DNA from: Halobacterium hubeiense
GTDB lineage: Archaea > Halobacteriota > Halobacteria > Halobacteriales > Halobacteriaceae
Assembly: GCF_001488575.1 (NCBI RefSeq)
Contig: NZ_LN831302.1
Span: 124,001-188,000 of the forward strand
Reading direction: 5' to 3'
DNA length: 64,000 bases
A program made the position numbers and the translations under genes. The notes under the pieces are model-generated. The model did no database searches, had not been told where the DNA came from, and saw only the letters and a program-made list of their open reading frames with translations. Below are positions 50,931 to 59,739 of this stretch, piece after piece. Every line of letters starts with the position of its first letter. The first letter of the stretch is position 1.

Positions 50931-53045
50931 CTACCCGTTTCCGGAGTCAGTCCGACCGGTCTCACTACGTTCTTCGTCGGCGCCGGGCAGCGACGACCGT
51001 TCCTGCTCAGTCGGGTCGAAGTCAATCACTTGCTTCTCCTTCGGCATCGCCTCCACTGTAATCCCACGCCACTCCCCGTCAACACCAACTAACGCCTCCG
51101 CAAATCCAGCATCCTCGTTCCCCGGCACTGCATCCTGCACGAACCGCATCTGGGCGTAGTTCAACCCGAACTCCTCAGCCCACTGTTCGTCCATCCCGTC
51201 CAACCGGTGGAACTGCTTGACCGCACACTGATCCAGAATCGCCTCACTCTCAGCGTGCTCGAAGAACTCATCAACCGTCTGCGTCACCAACCGAATCGAG
51301 AGGTCGTGGTGGCGATGATGGCGAAACACCGTCTCGAGGAACGCGAGACTCGCGGCGTCCTGCATGAGATAGCGGGCCTCGTCGATGTAGAACACGACCT
51401 CCTGCTCTGAGACTTTCGCGCGCTCGTACACCAGCGAGATCAACAACTGCATCGTTAACGCCGTCGAGCTATCCACGCTCCCCTCCTGCTGGGCGAGATC
51501 AAGATAGATCACTTTCTCGTTGCGAATGTCGAACGCCGAGGGCTGCCCGAGATTCGAATGCCGCCCACTCTCTTCGAACGGCCGGAGCTGGTCGAGCAGC
51601 CACGTCGCATCCCCAGCGAGCTTCCCAGCCTCCTCATCAGTACGCACAACAAATTCCTCAGGCTCCTCGACCATCTCCTCGAGCACGTCCATCACGTCCC
51701 GGATCGTCGGGCTGGGATTGTCGTGGGTCGAAATATCATCAGTAATCCCACGTTCGTTGTACGCTCGCGTGAGCGCGAGCTCCAGCGTCGTCCGCCGATC
51801 GCCAAGCGAAACCCCGCGTAACGCGAAGAAGTTAGTAAGAAAGCTCATCGCGTCATCGAGCTTCTCGTTGAACGGACTGGCGTCCTCGCCCATCGCTCGC
51901 TGGACGCGCGCCGGCGTTTCCCGCAGCTCCAGGGGATTCAACCCGAGCGTCCCACCGACCGTGATGCGTTTCGCGTCCAACGCCTCAGCAACGCCTGCCC
52001 AGTCGTTCAACGGCTCGAGAATCACGCCAATCCGATCACTGCTCTGTTCGATCGAGCGGATGAAGTTCTGCTTGGAGCTGAACGACTTCCCCGAACCTGG
52101 GTCCCCAATTGTGAACATCGCGTAGCCGTTCTCCCTGCTGAACGGGTCGATGACGACCGGACTGCGCGTGTCCTTGTGGATCCCGAACTCCACCCCGCCT
52201 TCCTCGAGAATCGTCGCCTGCTGTGGAGACGCCAACAACGCACCCACGGCACCCCCGAGGGCAATCGACGCCCGCCCGAATTCGTTGCTCCCGATGGGGG
52301 CGGCCGACTGGACGGCGAGGTCCTGCCGACAGATCGCGGTCTTCGGTGTGAGGTTCGCAGGGTCGTCCCGGAGCGCACTCTTCACCGTCTGGACGGCATC
52401 CCGCAGCTCGTCTTTGTCGTCGGCGCGCACCGTCACAAAGAGGCTCTGGTCGAACACCTGGGCGCCGTTTTCGACGGCCGTGTACGTCGCCGCCGCCTCG
52501 TTGGCGCGCTCCTGCAAGTACGCGCCCCGCACGCTCTGCTCGAGATCCGCATCCACCTGGAGGTCGTCCGCGATATCCTGCAACTCGTCGCGGGCACGCT
52601 CCTGATTCCGCGGCGTGACGTGCGCCGTTACGTCGAACTGCACGTCGGTGAGTTCGAACAGCTCGCTGAGATACCCGTCACTCGGATAATCTGGATAATC
52701 AGCGATGTACAGCGTCGACGTCCACTGTTCGCCAACGCGGGCGGCACGCGTCTCCCACTCGATCGCATCTGGGGCCGTCACGGTCTGCTGGGACTCCGCC
52801 ACGTCATCCAGCAGCTCTCCCTCCACGCGTCCCTTCTCAAGCGTCGCCTCGTCGAGGACAGCCGCGAACGCGACCTGCTCCTCGTCGTCCTCGGTGTACC
52901 ACCGCCAGAGCCCGACTCCGACGAGGACGGCTCCCACGGCAAGGGCTGCGTACAGGACAGCGCCCGCGAGCGACGCCGGGTCAGGTAGCCACTGGCCGAG
53001 CTGGCGATCGAGCCCGCTGGCCTGAAAAAGAGCATTATGTATCAT
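50931..53045 (-). CDS. VirB4-like type IV secretion ATPase
   Basis: 704 residues. An N-terminal hydrophobic segment (about 25 to 48) is followed by a VirB4 N-like domain (about 60 to 290). The ATPase core has Walker A GDPGSGKSFSSKQ (about 314 to 326) and Walker B VVFYIDEARYLM (about 550 to 561), typical of the HerA/FtsK group. A late AVKQFHRLD segment is also usual in VirB4. It would power DNA or protein transfer through the membrane complex encoded upstream. Its start overlaps the upstream gene by 11 bases. A homologous fragment at 35546 shows a second, lost copy. Confidence 0.85.
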   Translation of the reverse strand: MIHNALFQASGLDRQLGQWLPDPASLAGAVLYAALAVGAVLVGVGLWRWYTEDDEEQVAFAAVLDEATLEKGRVEGELLDDVAESQQTVTAPDAIEWETRAARVGEQWTSTLYIADYPDYPSDGYLSELFELTDVQFDVTAHVTPRNQERARDELQDIADDLQVDADLEQSVRGAYLQERANEAAATYTAVENGAQVFDQSLFVTVRADDKDELRDAVQTVKSALRDDPANLTPKTAICRQDLAVQSAAPIGSNEFGRASIALGGAVGALLASPQQATILEEGGVEFGIHKDTRSPVVIDPFSRENGYAMFTIGDPGSGKSFSSKQNFIRSIEQSSDRIGVILEPLNDWAGVAEALDAKRITVGGTLGLNPLELRETPARVQRAMGEDASPFNEKLDDAMSFLTNFFALRGVSLGDRRTTLELALTRAYNERGITDDISTHDNPSPTIRDVMDVLEEMVEEPEEFVVRTDEEAGKLAGDATWLLDQLRPFEESGRHSNLGQPSAFDIRNEKVIYLDLAQQEGSVDSSTALTMQLLISLVYERAKVSEQEVVFYIDEARYLMQDAASLAFLETVFRHHRHHDLSIRLVTQTVDEFFEHAESEAILDQCAVKQFHRLDGMDEQWAEEFGLNYAQMRFVQDAVPGNEDAGFAEALVGVDGEWRGITVEAMPKEKQVIDFDPTEQERSSLPGADEERSETGRTDSGNG

Positions 53046-54150
53046 GGTCGCCCTCCCGACGCGAGCGGCCCATGATTGGGTGGTCGCGGACGACGCGCCC
53101 CGCGTCGCCGTAGTCGTGCTCGCGGCCGTTCCAGAACGCCAGATTCAGGACGAACAGCTCGACCGTGCTGAGTCGCCGCGCGGACCACCCGGAGGCCTGC
53201 TGGATGAACTCCGCGCGAACGTCGTTGATTCGCTCATCGAGTTTCTCGAACATCTTGGCGCGACGCTCAACCTCGGTCAGATCCTCACGGCGCGTCACGA
53301 ACGGCCGGAACAGGAACCCAACAATCGGGAACTGCGTCAGCTTCTCCGCTGGCGTCGCTTCGTCGCGGTAGCGGTCGTAGATCTCCAGTGGCGCGACTTC
53401 GACGCCGATGTAGTAGTGCAGCTGCTGGCTGCCCCGGTCGCGCATCTCCTGCGGGCGGGTCTCCCGGTATTCCTCGAGGAGTGCCCGGAAGATTGGGTTC
53501 TGTTTGACGTCCTCGTCGTTCAGCCGGTCTTCGATGGTCTCGGTGATCTGTTCCACGGGAAACGACCGGGTCGTCGCGTGGAACTTCAGGGGCCAGTCTA
53601 GCTCCCGGTTGGCGAACGCTGCGCCCGCTTCCTGGAGCTGCGCCCAGTCGTCTGACATCGCGAAATCCATGTTCCCCGGCTGCACCTCGACGAACGCCGC
53701 CATCGCACCATCCTGGCGCTGGATCGCACCTGCGCCTGGCCACGCGCGTTCGACGTTCGTGAGGTCTTGCGTGCGTTCGTCGGGTTTGAACGGCGTGTAG
53801 TTCGCGAGCCCGCCCTCGTTACGTGTCGTTTCAGTGGCTCCATCCTCGTCTGCGGGCGCGTTGAACGTGACTCGCGGTCGCTTGGCGTATCGGTAGACGT
53901 CTTTGGTCCACGTCCACGCGTTCAGGTGATCCGGTGACACGTAGAGGACCGCGACGCCAAACCCGAAGCCGCCAGCAACGAGCGGGAGCGCCAGCGACTC
54001 GACACCCGTGAATCCCGCAATCAGTAGACCAACGATGGGGAAGGCGATGAGGACGCCAACGTCGCCCTCGTCGATGTTGAGGACGGGGATGCGGCCTTCC
54101 TCGCCGAACTGGTCCATAATGCGCCGTGCCGCCGCGTTCTGGTCGACCAT
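53035..54150 (-). CDS. PrgI/VirB4-N-like secretion component
   Basis: 371 residues. Two membrane helices (about 30 to 47 and 52 to 70, DVGVLIAFPIVGLLIAGF and ALPLVAGGFGFGVAVLY) resemble PrgI-type (VirB3) subunits. A soluble domain (about 140 to 345) resembles the N-terminal part of VirB4/TraC proteins (AFVEVQPGNMDFAMSDDWAQLQEAG, LKFHATTRSFPVEQI, QQLHYYIGVEVAP). It has no Walker motif. It would be the membrane partner of the VirB4 ATPase encoded next. It overlaps the genes on both sides (11 bases and TGATG). Confidence 0.75.
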   Translation of the reverse strand: MVDQNAAARRIMDQFGEEGRIPVLNIDEGDVGVLIAFPIVGLLIAGFTGVESLALPLVAGGFGFGVAVLYVSPDHLNAWTWTKDVYRYAKRPRVTFNAPADEDGATETTRNEGGLANYTPFKPDERTQDLTNVERAWPGAGAIQRQDGAMAAFVEVQPGNMDFAMSDDWAQLQEAGAAFANRELDWPLKFHATTRSFPVEQITETIEDRLNDEDVKQNPIFRALLEEYRETRPQEMRDRGSQQLHYYIGVEVAPLEIYDRYRDEATPAEKLTQFPIVGFLFRPFVTRREDLTEVERRAKMFEKLDERINDVRAEFIQQASGWSARRLSTVELFVLNLAFWNGREHDYGDAGRVVRDHPIMGRSRREGDHDT

Positions 54151-55259
54151 CAGTGGATCCCCCGGTCGAAGTCCATCCCATGGTCGTCACTCGACGCCGT
54201 CTCCTCACTGGGGTCGTTTTCGGTCCGCCGATACGACGGGGATGAATCGCCATCATCGGTGTGTCCGCCACGCGCTGCGGCTTTCTGCGCGACGGCGTGG
54301 CCAGCCGCCGCTTTCGGCCCCCAACGTGCGGCTGTCGTTGCGAGGCCAGCCCCACCAATGTACGCGCCAGCAGCGACGCCACCGATGAGGGCGGCGCTTT
54401 TCGTCGCCCCGCCAAGCACTTTTGCCGTGAGTGGCGTCGCGAACGCGAACGTCTTCCACGTGACGTAGAGTGCGATTAGCGGGAGGGAAGCAGCAACCAA
54501 GTATCGGAGAAACGGGCTACTTGGTGAGAGCGAGTTCTGTGCGGAAAGAAGACTGTAGCCTTTGAATACGACTGCAGCAGGTAGTGGAAGGATCGCCAGA
54601 GGCACGAATCGCTTACTAAATCCTATCGCGATATCAGAAAGAACTGGGACGTTACCGTACGCGACCGCGAATGAGATAGGCATCCCGTATACGTAGACGA
54701 GGAGCAGGACCTCGCGGATATAGTAGAGAGCTTCGAGTGCCCACATGGAAATTCCGCCAATAAGAGCGAAAACCAAGGACAGTCCGGGATTCATCACAGA
54801 GACATTTAGGAGGTTTAGCATCGTGTCACCGAGAGAGTTCAGACTGGGTATCAACGCAATTGTGAACCCGTCAATGAGGTAGAGGGCGAGAATACTAACC
54901 CAATACCAGGTAATTATCAGAACAGCCCCGACCCAGGCCGTCTTCTTCGCCCGTCGAGCTTCATACGCGCTTCCAATATTGAAGATTCGAATAGTGTGTC
55001 TGGCTTGAACGCACAGCACTAGAATGAGAAGCGAGATTAGCATGATCTCGCCACCAACAAGTGCATCTTGGATAGCCGGCCATGGATCATTCGTAGGGGT
55101 GCCAAAGACAAACGCACCATCGGTTTCCGGCGTGGGAGTCCCAAACATCTCCTCCGCGAGCGATTCATAGCCAGAACGAAGGCCGTTGAGGAAGAGCTCG
55201 ATAATCCAGTCAACGACGTCTTTGAACCCCTCCAAAACGACATCAATTAGGTCAACCAT
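54150..55259 (-). CDS. VirB6/TrbL-like polytopic membrane protein
   Basis: 369 residues with about eight membrane helices between 60 and 300, followed by a polar, low-complexity cytosolic tail (KAAARGGHTDDGDSSPSYRRTEND). The N-terminal 50 residues are amphipathic. The length and helix layout fit VirB6/TrbL channel subunits of type IV secretion systems, but primary sequence identity is weak, so this is mainly by position between the PrgI-like and lipoprotein genes. Confidence 0.65.
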   Translation of the reverse strand: MVDLIDVVLEGFKDVVDWIIELFLNGLRSGYESLAEEMFGTPTPETDGAFVFGTPTNDPWPAIQDALVGGEIMLISLLILVLCVQARHTIRIFNIGSAYEARRAKKTAWVGAVLIITWYWVSILALYLIDGFTIALIPSLNSLGDTMLNLLNVSVMNPGLSLVFALIGGISMWALEALYYIREVLLLVYVYGMPISFAVAYGNVPVLSDIAIGFSKRFVPLAILPLPAAVVFKGYSLLSAQNSLSPSSPFLRYLVAASLPLIALYVTWKTFAFATPLTAKVLGGATKSAALIGGVAAGAYIGGAGLATTAARWGPKAAAGHAVAQKAAARGGHTDDGDSSPSYRRTENDPSEETASSDDHGMDFDRGIH

Positions 55260-55261
55260 CG

Positions 55262-56107
55262 TTACACCTCACTGATAGTGATGGCACAGTCTTCCTGCTC
55301 ATTCGACGCTGAATACCGAATATTGTAAGATTTCGAAACGCGGTCTCCGCCGACCCGCGTTTCGAGAATCAGGTCGAACTTGCCGGTCTGTTCCTCGTTA
55401 GTACAGGAAGTTCCACCACCGGGAACGAAGGCAAATGGCGAGCGCGAGCTGTAAATCGTGAGCTGCTCGTCTGCGGGAAGCAAGACTTCACCAACTTCCG
55501 AGTCTGTTTCTGAATCGTATATCCCACTAACGTCCTCAGCACCCGCGTAGTTTGTCCCTTGTTCGTCGGAGGGATACGGAACATCGCCGATGAACAGTAG
55601 TTTTGTGATTGCCTCTGGCCCAGTTCCTTGATTGCTAACGGTGATGAACGCCTCCTCACTGATTTCGTCTTCCGCTCCGGTCCACATCTCCTCAGGCTGA
55701 TTTCTCCCAATACCCATCTCCACAATTTCCAGAGTTGGTTCGATTGGGATCGTCGTCTCGACAATAGTTTCATCTTCACGAAGTGCAACGATGTCGTACT
55801 CGCCTGGCGGGTAGGTCGTGCCAATCTCGAACGAGACCTGCTGGACGCCAGCCGCGACCGATTGCTGCGCGAAGAGTTCGCCGTTCGGCTGGATGAGATT
55901 GAGGCGGTCGACGTCCGCCTCCGAGACGAGAGCAACAATAACTGTGGTCCCATCCACGGCGACTCGCTGGAGCGGGCCACCAGCAGCAGTCGTGCCATCG
56001 CTGGCAGGCGAATTCTGGGAGAGGCAGCCCGCGAGACTCGCGACTGCAGCACTGGCAACTGTTTGGAGGGCGGTGCGGCGATCGATACGTTGGACGTTTC
56101 TGGGCAT
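55262..56107 (-). CDS. Tat-exported lipoprotein of the secretion-like operon
   Basis: 281 residues. The signal IDRRTALQTVASAAVASLAGC has the twin arginine and a lipobox (LAGC), so the protein is anchored by a lipid outside the cell. Two beta-rich domains follow: a CARDB-like one (about 45 to 125) and a second (about 130 to 275) with SNQGTGPEAITKLLF and FAFVPGGGTSCTNEEQTGKFDLIL. It could be the external assembly factor, in the place of VirB7 or VirB9. Spacing to both neighbours is 2 to 3 bases. Confidence 0.7.
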   Translation of the reverse strand: MPRNVQRIDRRTALQTVASAAVASLAGCLSQNSPASDGTTAAGGPLQRVAVDGTTVIVALVSEADVDRLNLIQPNGELFAQQSVAAGVQQVSFEIGTTYPPGEYDIVALREDETIVETTIPIEPTLEIVEMGIGRNQPEEMWTGAEDEISEEAFITVSNQGTGPEAITKLLFIGDVPYPSDEQGTNYAGAEDVSGIYDSETDSEVGEVLLPADEQLTIYSSRSPFAFVPGGGTSCTNEEQTGKFDLILETRVGGDRVSKSYNIRYSASNEQEDCAITISEV

Positions 56108-56110
56108 GGG

Positions 56111-57826
56111 TTACTGGAAGCGGGTGTTGAAGCCGAGCAGTCGGAGCAGTCGCGTGCCGGCGTAGAACACGACGGCGAACGGGAGTAGCCGCCAGCCGAC
56201 GCCGACAAGCAGCGCAAACCAGCCATCGATCGAGCCGAGTGGATGCCACCGTGCCGTCGCCGTTGCGGGGGCGTACGCGGGGTCGTGGCTGAGCCACGAG
56301 CCAGGCTGATAGCGCGCCGTGTACACGCCGGGCTCGTCGACGGTGACGGTCGCAACCCCAGAGCGATTCGTTTCGATGCGCTGGCCGTTGATGGTGATTG
56401 TGCCGGTTCGCGTCTCGCCACCAATCAGATGCAGGCGGTCACGGTCGGCCAACTGAATTGGCGCACCCGTTCGCGCATCGCGGAGTTCGACGCGGAGCAC
56501 GGCCGCCGTTTGGTTCTGCCGCAGGACGGCAACGGAGAGCGCACTCCGGCGCAGCTGTCGGTCGGCGCCATCCCCCAACGCGACAGTCTCGTTGACGCCG
56601 CGTACGATTCCGGTGACGTGGAGTGACTCCCGCTCAATACGATCGGTGCGAGCAGCGAGCCCGTACGTCGCCTGATAGGATTGGTTCACGACGTCGACGG
56701 AGACGTTCTCCCCGATCGTCCCGGCGGGCGTTGCTTGGTCGCCACCCCACGTCGAGAGCAACTCGGGGCCATCCTGGACTGGCTCGACGCGCGGCCCGAT
56801 CCGGGACGGATAGGCGTGGACGCCCACCGGGAGCGCGGGTGAGTCAACCACCGACCGCCCCGTCGCGGTCGCAGTGACGAGCGTATCCCAGTCCGGGTTC
56901 CGGGCGGTGTAGAACCGCCAGATGCCACGCACTCGTGCGCCGCGTTCGGGGAGCGTAAAGCCCTGCCAGGGCCGCGTCTGGAAGACTGCGACGCCAGCAT
57001 CCCCGTTCGGATACGACGCTGAGTGAGCGGTCGCCGACAGATTGTACACCGCCACGGGGAGCGTGTCCGACACGTTCACGGACTCCTCGTGATAGGTGAC
57101 GTCGACGCTGGTCGTGTTGCCGCGATCGATACGCGTCGTCTGCCGCAAGCGAACGTCGATCTCGGCGGTGAACGTGAGCGTCGCACTGCCATTCCGCCCC
57201 ATCTGGTAGGCAAGAATGGGCGTGTGGGCGCCGTCCCGTTCGACGAGCGACTCACCGTCGGCCTGCAGCTCGACGGTATCGATCTCGTGGCTGACCAGCG
57301 ACCAGTCGACAGTCGTCGATCCCGAGGCGTCTCCGGGAGGGACGCGAACGCGGTAATCGACGAACCCACGCAGCGTGCCGTTCGGCGCAATATACAGTGG
57401 TGTCGTCCCAGCTGCGAGGTGGGCGCGCGTCGACGGCTGCACCGCAAATATCGTCGCGTGGGCGTCCGCGATGAACGCGCCATCTGTGAGCTTTGCGTGC
57501 GGTGGGTGGATGGACGTGTTCGGGCCGCCACCGTCCAAATCCTGGAAGTCGTTGCGCGTCCACGTCGCGGCCGTCGAGGGCGGCCGCGTGAACGTGACGT
57601 CCGTCCCGTTGGCGACCTGCTGGACGGCCGTCCGATTCTCGCCGTACCGCTCCCGGTACGCCGACTGGTTGATGTAGGTGTCCGGGTCGCGCGACCACAG
57701 CGTTGCCGACTCGTTCTCCGTGAGTCCATTATCCTCGGTGCCGGGCCGTGGCGGGTCGGCGGCGACGACGCTGGTGATGCCGCCGGCGACGACCAGCGCA
57801 GCCACGACGACGCGCGCTCGCTGCAT
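56111..57826 (-). CDS. Large exported surface protein with C-terminal anchor
   Basis: 571 residues. A signal peptide (MQRARVVVAALVVAGGITSVVAA) precedes a large external beta-rich part with many N-x-S/T sites. Distinct segments include TLWSRDPDTYINQSAYRERY and VNQSYQATYGLAARTDRIE. An Ig-like domain near 480 to 525 ends TVTVDEPGVYTARYQPGSW. A C-terminal hydrophobic helix (about 535 to 560) follows. No family is recognised. It probably builds the outer part of the apparatus or mediates cell contact. ATG at 57826 is preferred over 57856 to avoid a longer pre-signal arm. Confidence 0.6.
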   Translation of the reverse strand: MQRARVVVAALVVAGGITSVVAADPPRPGTEDNGLTENESATLWSRDPDTYINQSAYRERYGENRTAVQQVANGTDVTFTRPPSTAATWTRNDFQDLDGGGPNTSIHPPHAKLTDGAFIADAHATIFAVQPSTRAHLAAGTTPLYIAPNGTLRGFVDYRVRVPPGDASGSTTVDWSLVSHEIDTVELQADGESLVERDGAHTPILAYQMGRNGSATLTFTAEIDVRLRQTTRIDRGNTTSVDVTYHEESVNVSDTLPVAVYNLSATAHSASYPNGDAGVAVFQTRPWQGFTLPERGARVRGIWRFYTARNPDWDTLVTATATGRSVVDSPALPVGVHAYPSRIGPRVEPVQDGPELLSTWGGDQATPAGTIGENVSVDVVNQSYQATYGLAARTDRIERESLHVTGIVRGVNETVALGDGADRQLRRSALSVAVLRQNQTAAVLRVELRDARTGAPIQLADRDRLHLIGGETRTGTITINGQRIETNRSGVATVTVDEPGVYTARYQPGSWLSHDPAYAPATATARWHPLGSIDGWFALLVGVGWRLLPFAVVFYAGTRLLRLLGFNTRFQ

Positions 57827-57831
57827 GACGG

Positions 57832-58239
57832 CTACCAGGGGACGAGGTCGACGCACGTCGCTAGTGGCAGGTTCATCATTGAGCCGGCGACCGTGTACAG
57901 CGGGCCGAGGACGACGAGGACGACCGCGGACTTCATCGCGGAGCGCTTGTGCACTTTCAACCCCTTCTTGCGGTCGGGGCTGAGCGTGAACATCTCCATG
58001 AGGGAGTCGGCCTGCCAGACGACGGCAAGCCCGACGATGCCCAGCGCGGTGGTGAGCTGGAAGAACCCCTCGATCATACTCGGGAGGTTGTCCGCGCTAC
58101 AGACTGCGCTGCTCTGGGCGGCCGCTGGCTGCACCAGAAGCAAACTGGCGAGGACGATGGTGGTGGCGGCCGTGCGCGGGAGATGGCTGGCTAATGGTGC
58201 GTCTGGACTAGTGGACTCGGAGGGCGTGTGGTGAGCCAT
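57832..58239 (-). CDS. VirB2/TrbC-like small membrane protein
   Basis: 135 residues. A long signal-like N terminus (about 20 to 42, TAATTIVLASLLLVQPAAAQS) is followed by two helices (about 58 to 75 and 100 to 125) joined by a short basic loop (SPDRKKGLKVHKRSAMK). Two Cys flank the helices (VCSADN and TCVDL). This is the layout of VirB2-type pilin subunits: cleaved leader, two helices, basic loop inside. It is the first gene of the six-gene operon. The assignment is by architecture only. Confidence 0.55.
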   Translation of the reverse strand: MAHHTPSESTSPDAPLASHLPRTAATTIVLASLLLVQPAAAQSSAVCSADNLPSMIEGFFQLTTALGIVGLAVVWQADSLMEMFTLSPDRKKGLKVHKRSAMKSAVVLVVLGPLYTVAGSMMNLPLATCVDLVPW

Positions 58240-58543
58240 GGTGCGGTGGTGGCGTGCTAGCTGGGGGACGGTACCGAGAGCGCGACTGTATGTTATATGT
58301 CAACACATAGTAGGAATGTAATTGGGGAGTGTGTATATATTTTCTCCTAGTATACAGAAAATAACCTAGAACCGACCAGTCAGTCTCTAAGGTAGTTGTA
58401 GCAACCTCCCTTCACAGCAGGTCCACCGCCGCCCGTCCGTCGACCTGACAGGCAGCGAACGCACCGACAATATGTTATATTGTTGGCTGGTCTGAGCGGG
58501 CGGCTTAACAAGAATTATACAATATGGCGGTTTCATTCGGAAT
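58240..58543. promoter_or_regulatory. Divergent control region of the secretion-like operon and PadR regulator
   Basis: AT-rich for this region. It contains the perfect inverted repeat ACAATAT-GTT-ATATTGT (58467 to 58483), and the 9-mer ATGTTATAT occurs again at 58290 to 58298. TATA-like boxes include GTGTATATATTTTC (58331 to 58344) and AATTATACAATATGG (58511 to 58525, about 25 bases before the PadR ATG). The repeat is the likely operator of the regulator at 58544, able to control both directions. No gene is seen inside. Confidence 0.6.
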
Positions 58544-58825
58544 ATGCACGATCTCACTGGCTTCCAGCGAGACTTGCTGTACGTAGTTGCTGGCCTCGAT
58601 GAGCCACACGGCCTCGCCGTCAAAGACGAACTCGAGGAGTACTACGAGTCCGAAATCCATCATGGACGCCTCTACCCCAACCTCGACACGCTCGTCGACA
58701 AGGGCCTCGTCGACAAAGGCCAGCTCGACCAGCGCACCAACTACTACACGCTCACGAGTCGTGGCAGTCGGGAAATCGCCGCGCGACGGGAATGGGAACA
58801 GCAGTACGTCGACCTCGAAGCGTAA
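58544..58825 (+). CDS. PadR-type regulator (phage phiH1 repressor-like)
   Basis: 93 residues. One winged HTH: HDLTGFQRDLLYVVAGLDEPHGLAVKDELEEYYESEIHHGRLYPNLDTLVDKGLVDK, then QLDQRTNYYTLTSRGSREI. This matches haloarchaeal PadR proteins related to the repressor of phage phiH. It should bind as a dimer to an inverted repeat; one stands 60 to 76 bases upstream. It is divergent from the secretion-like operon and so probably controls it. Confidence 0.88.
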   Translation: MHDLTGFQRDLLYVVAGLDEPHGLAVKDELEEYYESEIHHGRLYPNLDTLVDKGLVDKGQLDQRTNYYTLTSRGSREIAARREWEQQYVDLEA

Positions 58826-58859
58826 GCAGAATAGCCGTCTCCGAGTGAGCGAGCAGGCG

Positions 58860-59162
58860 TTAGCCGTCCGGGGTGACCGGTCCTTTGTACGCGGAATGGA
58901 CGTGCTCGCCGTCCCGCCACTGCCAGTAGTAGTAGCGGTTGTCGTTGATCTCCTTGACCGTGATTGTCGCCTTCGCAGGGACTGCATCCGGCCGGTCGTC
59001 AGCTTCCGGTTCCGCAACCGTCTCCGTGGGTTCTTCGTCTCGATACGTCGCGAGTTCATCGGCGTACGTCGCAACCTGCCGTAGCTGTTCGGGCGAGCAC
59101 GCCTCCAACGAATCGACGAGCTCGTCGGGCAGTCCTGTCGGTGGCGTTGGTGGCTCTGGCAT
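58860..59162 (-). CDS. Small protein with basic YYYWQWR motif (DUF6788-like)
   Basis: 100 residues. A Pro-rich start (MPEPPTPPTGLPDELVD), a helix (CSPEQLRQVATYADELATYRD), an acidic linker, and a C-terminal beta part ITVKEINDNRYYYWQWRDGEHVHSAYKGPV. I associate this last motif with a mobile-element family (DUF6788) of unknown role; the number is from memory. It lies next to the SWIM-domain gene on the same strand (31-base gap). Confidence 0.6.
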   Translation of the reverse strand: MPEPPTPPTGLPDELVDSLEACSPEQLRQVATYADELATYRDEEPTETVAEPEADDRPDAVPAKATITVKEINDNRYYYWQWRDGEHVHSAYKGPVTPDG

Positions 59163-59193
59163 GGGAAGGTCAGTTTAACCAACAGCAGCTCGC

Positions 59194-59538
59194 TCACGGG
59201 GAGCGTTGTTGGTTAAGGCTCGTGCGCGCCTGGTCCGGGAGTCGACCATCGGGCCGCGGAACCCGGCCAAGTTTGAGTTCGACGTCCACGCGCCGCAGAT
59301 GCTTACAGCCGCCCTCCGGTGTGCGATACTCCCAATCCGGGCACGTGCACGTCTCCTCGGCGACGTCGACTTCGTACCAGTTTCCGGACGCGGACTGCAC
59401 CTCGTAGCAGCCGCCTTTTTCAAGGAGGGAGACGGCCATCGCCTCCTCAAGCGCTCGCTTCGTCCGTGGTTCGAGATCCGCTCGTGCGATGCCCTGTGGA
59501 ACCGTTTCAGGAACCGCGCTGAGTTGCTGGGAAGACAT
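59194..59538 (-). CDS. SWIM zinc-finger protein
   Basis: 114 residues. The SWIM motif C-x-C-x(n)-C-x-H is visible as CTCPDWEYRTPEGGCKHLRRV (about 68 to 86). It is preceded by beta strands CYEVQSASGNWYEVDVAEE. SWIM fingers bind DNA or proteins, and stand-alone copies are common on haloarchaeal plasmids and integrative elements. ATG at 59538 begins MSSQQLSAVPETV. Confidence 0.85.
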   Translation of the reverse strand: MSSQQLSAVPETVPQGIARADLEPRTKRALEEAMAVSLLEKGGCYEVQSASGNWYEVDVAEETCTCPDWEYRTPEGGCKHLRRVDVELKLGRVPRPDGRLPDQARTSLNQQRSP

Positions 59539-59739
59539 GATTCAGTAGCGGCGCGAGTGCGCCGCCACCGCTCCGCGGGCGCAGACAAACACGACCGCGG
59601 TTGCGGGGTTTGCACAAGAATTTGACGAGGTAGTCGTTATTCCGGCAGCTCACGGCTGCTTCGCCACTATCTACGTATACTACAGCCCCGCTTTGCACGA
59701 GCCAAACGGGTATGTGTACTCCCTCAGTACATGATAGAT

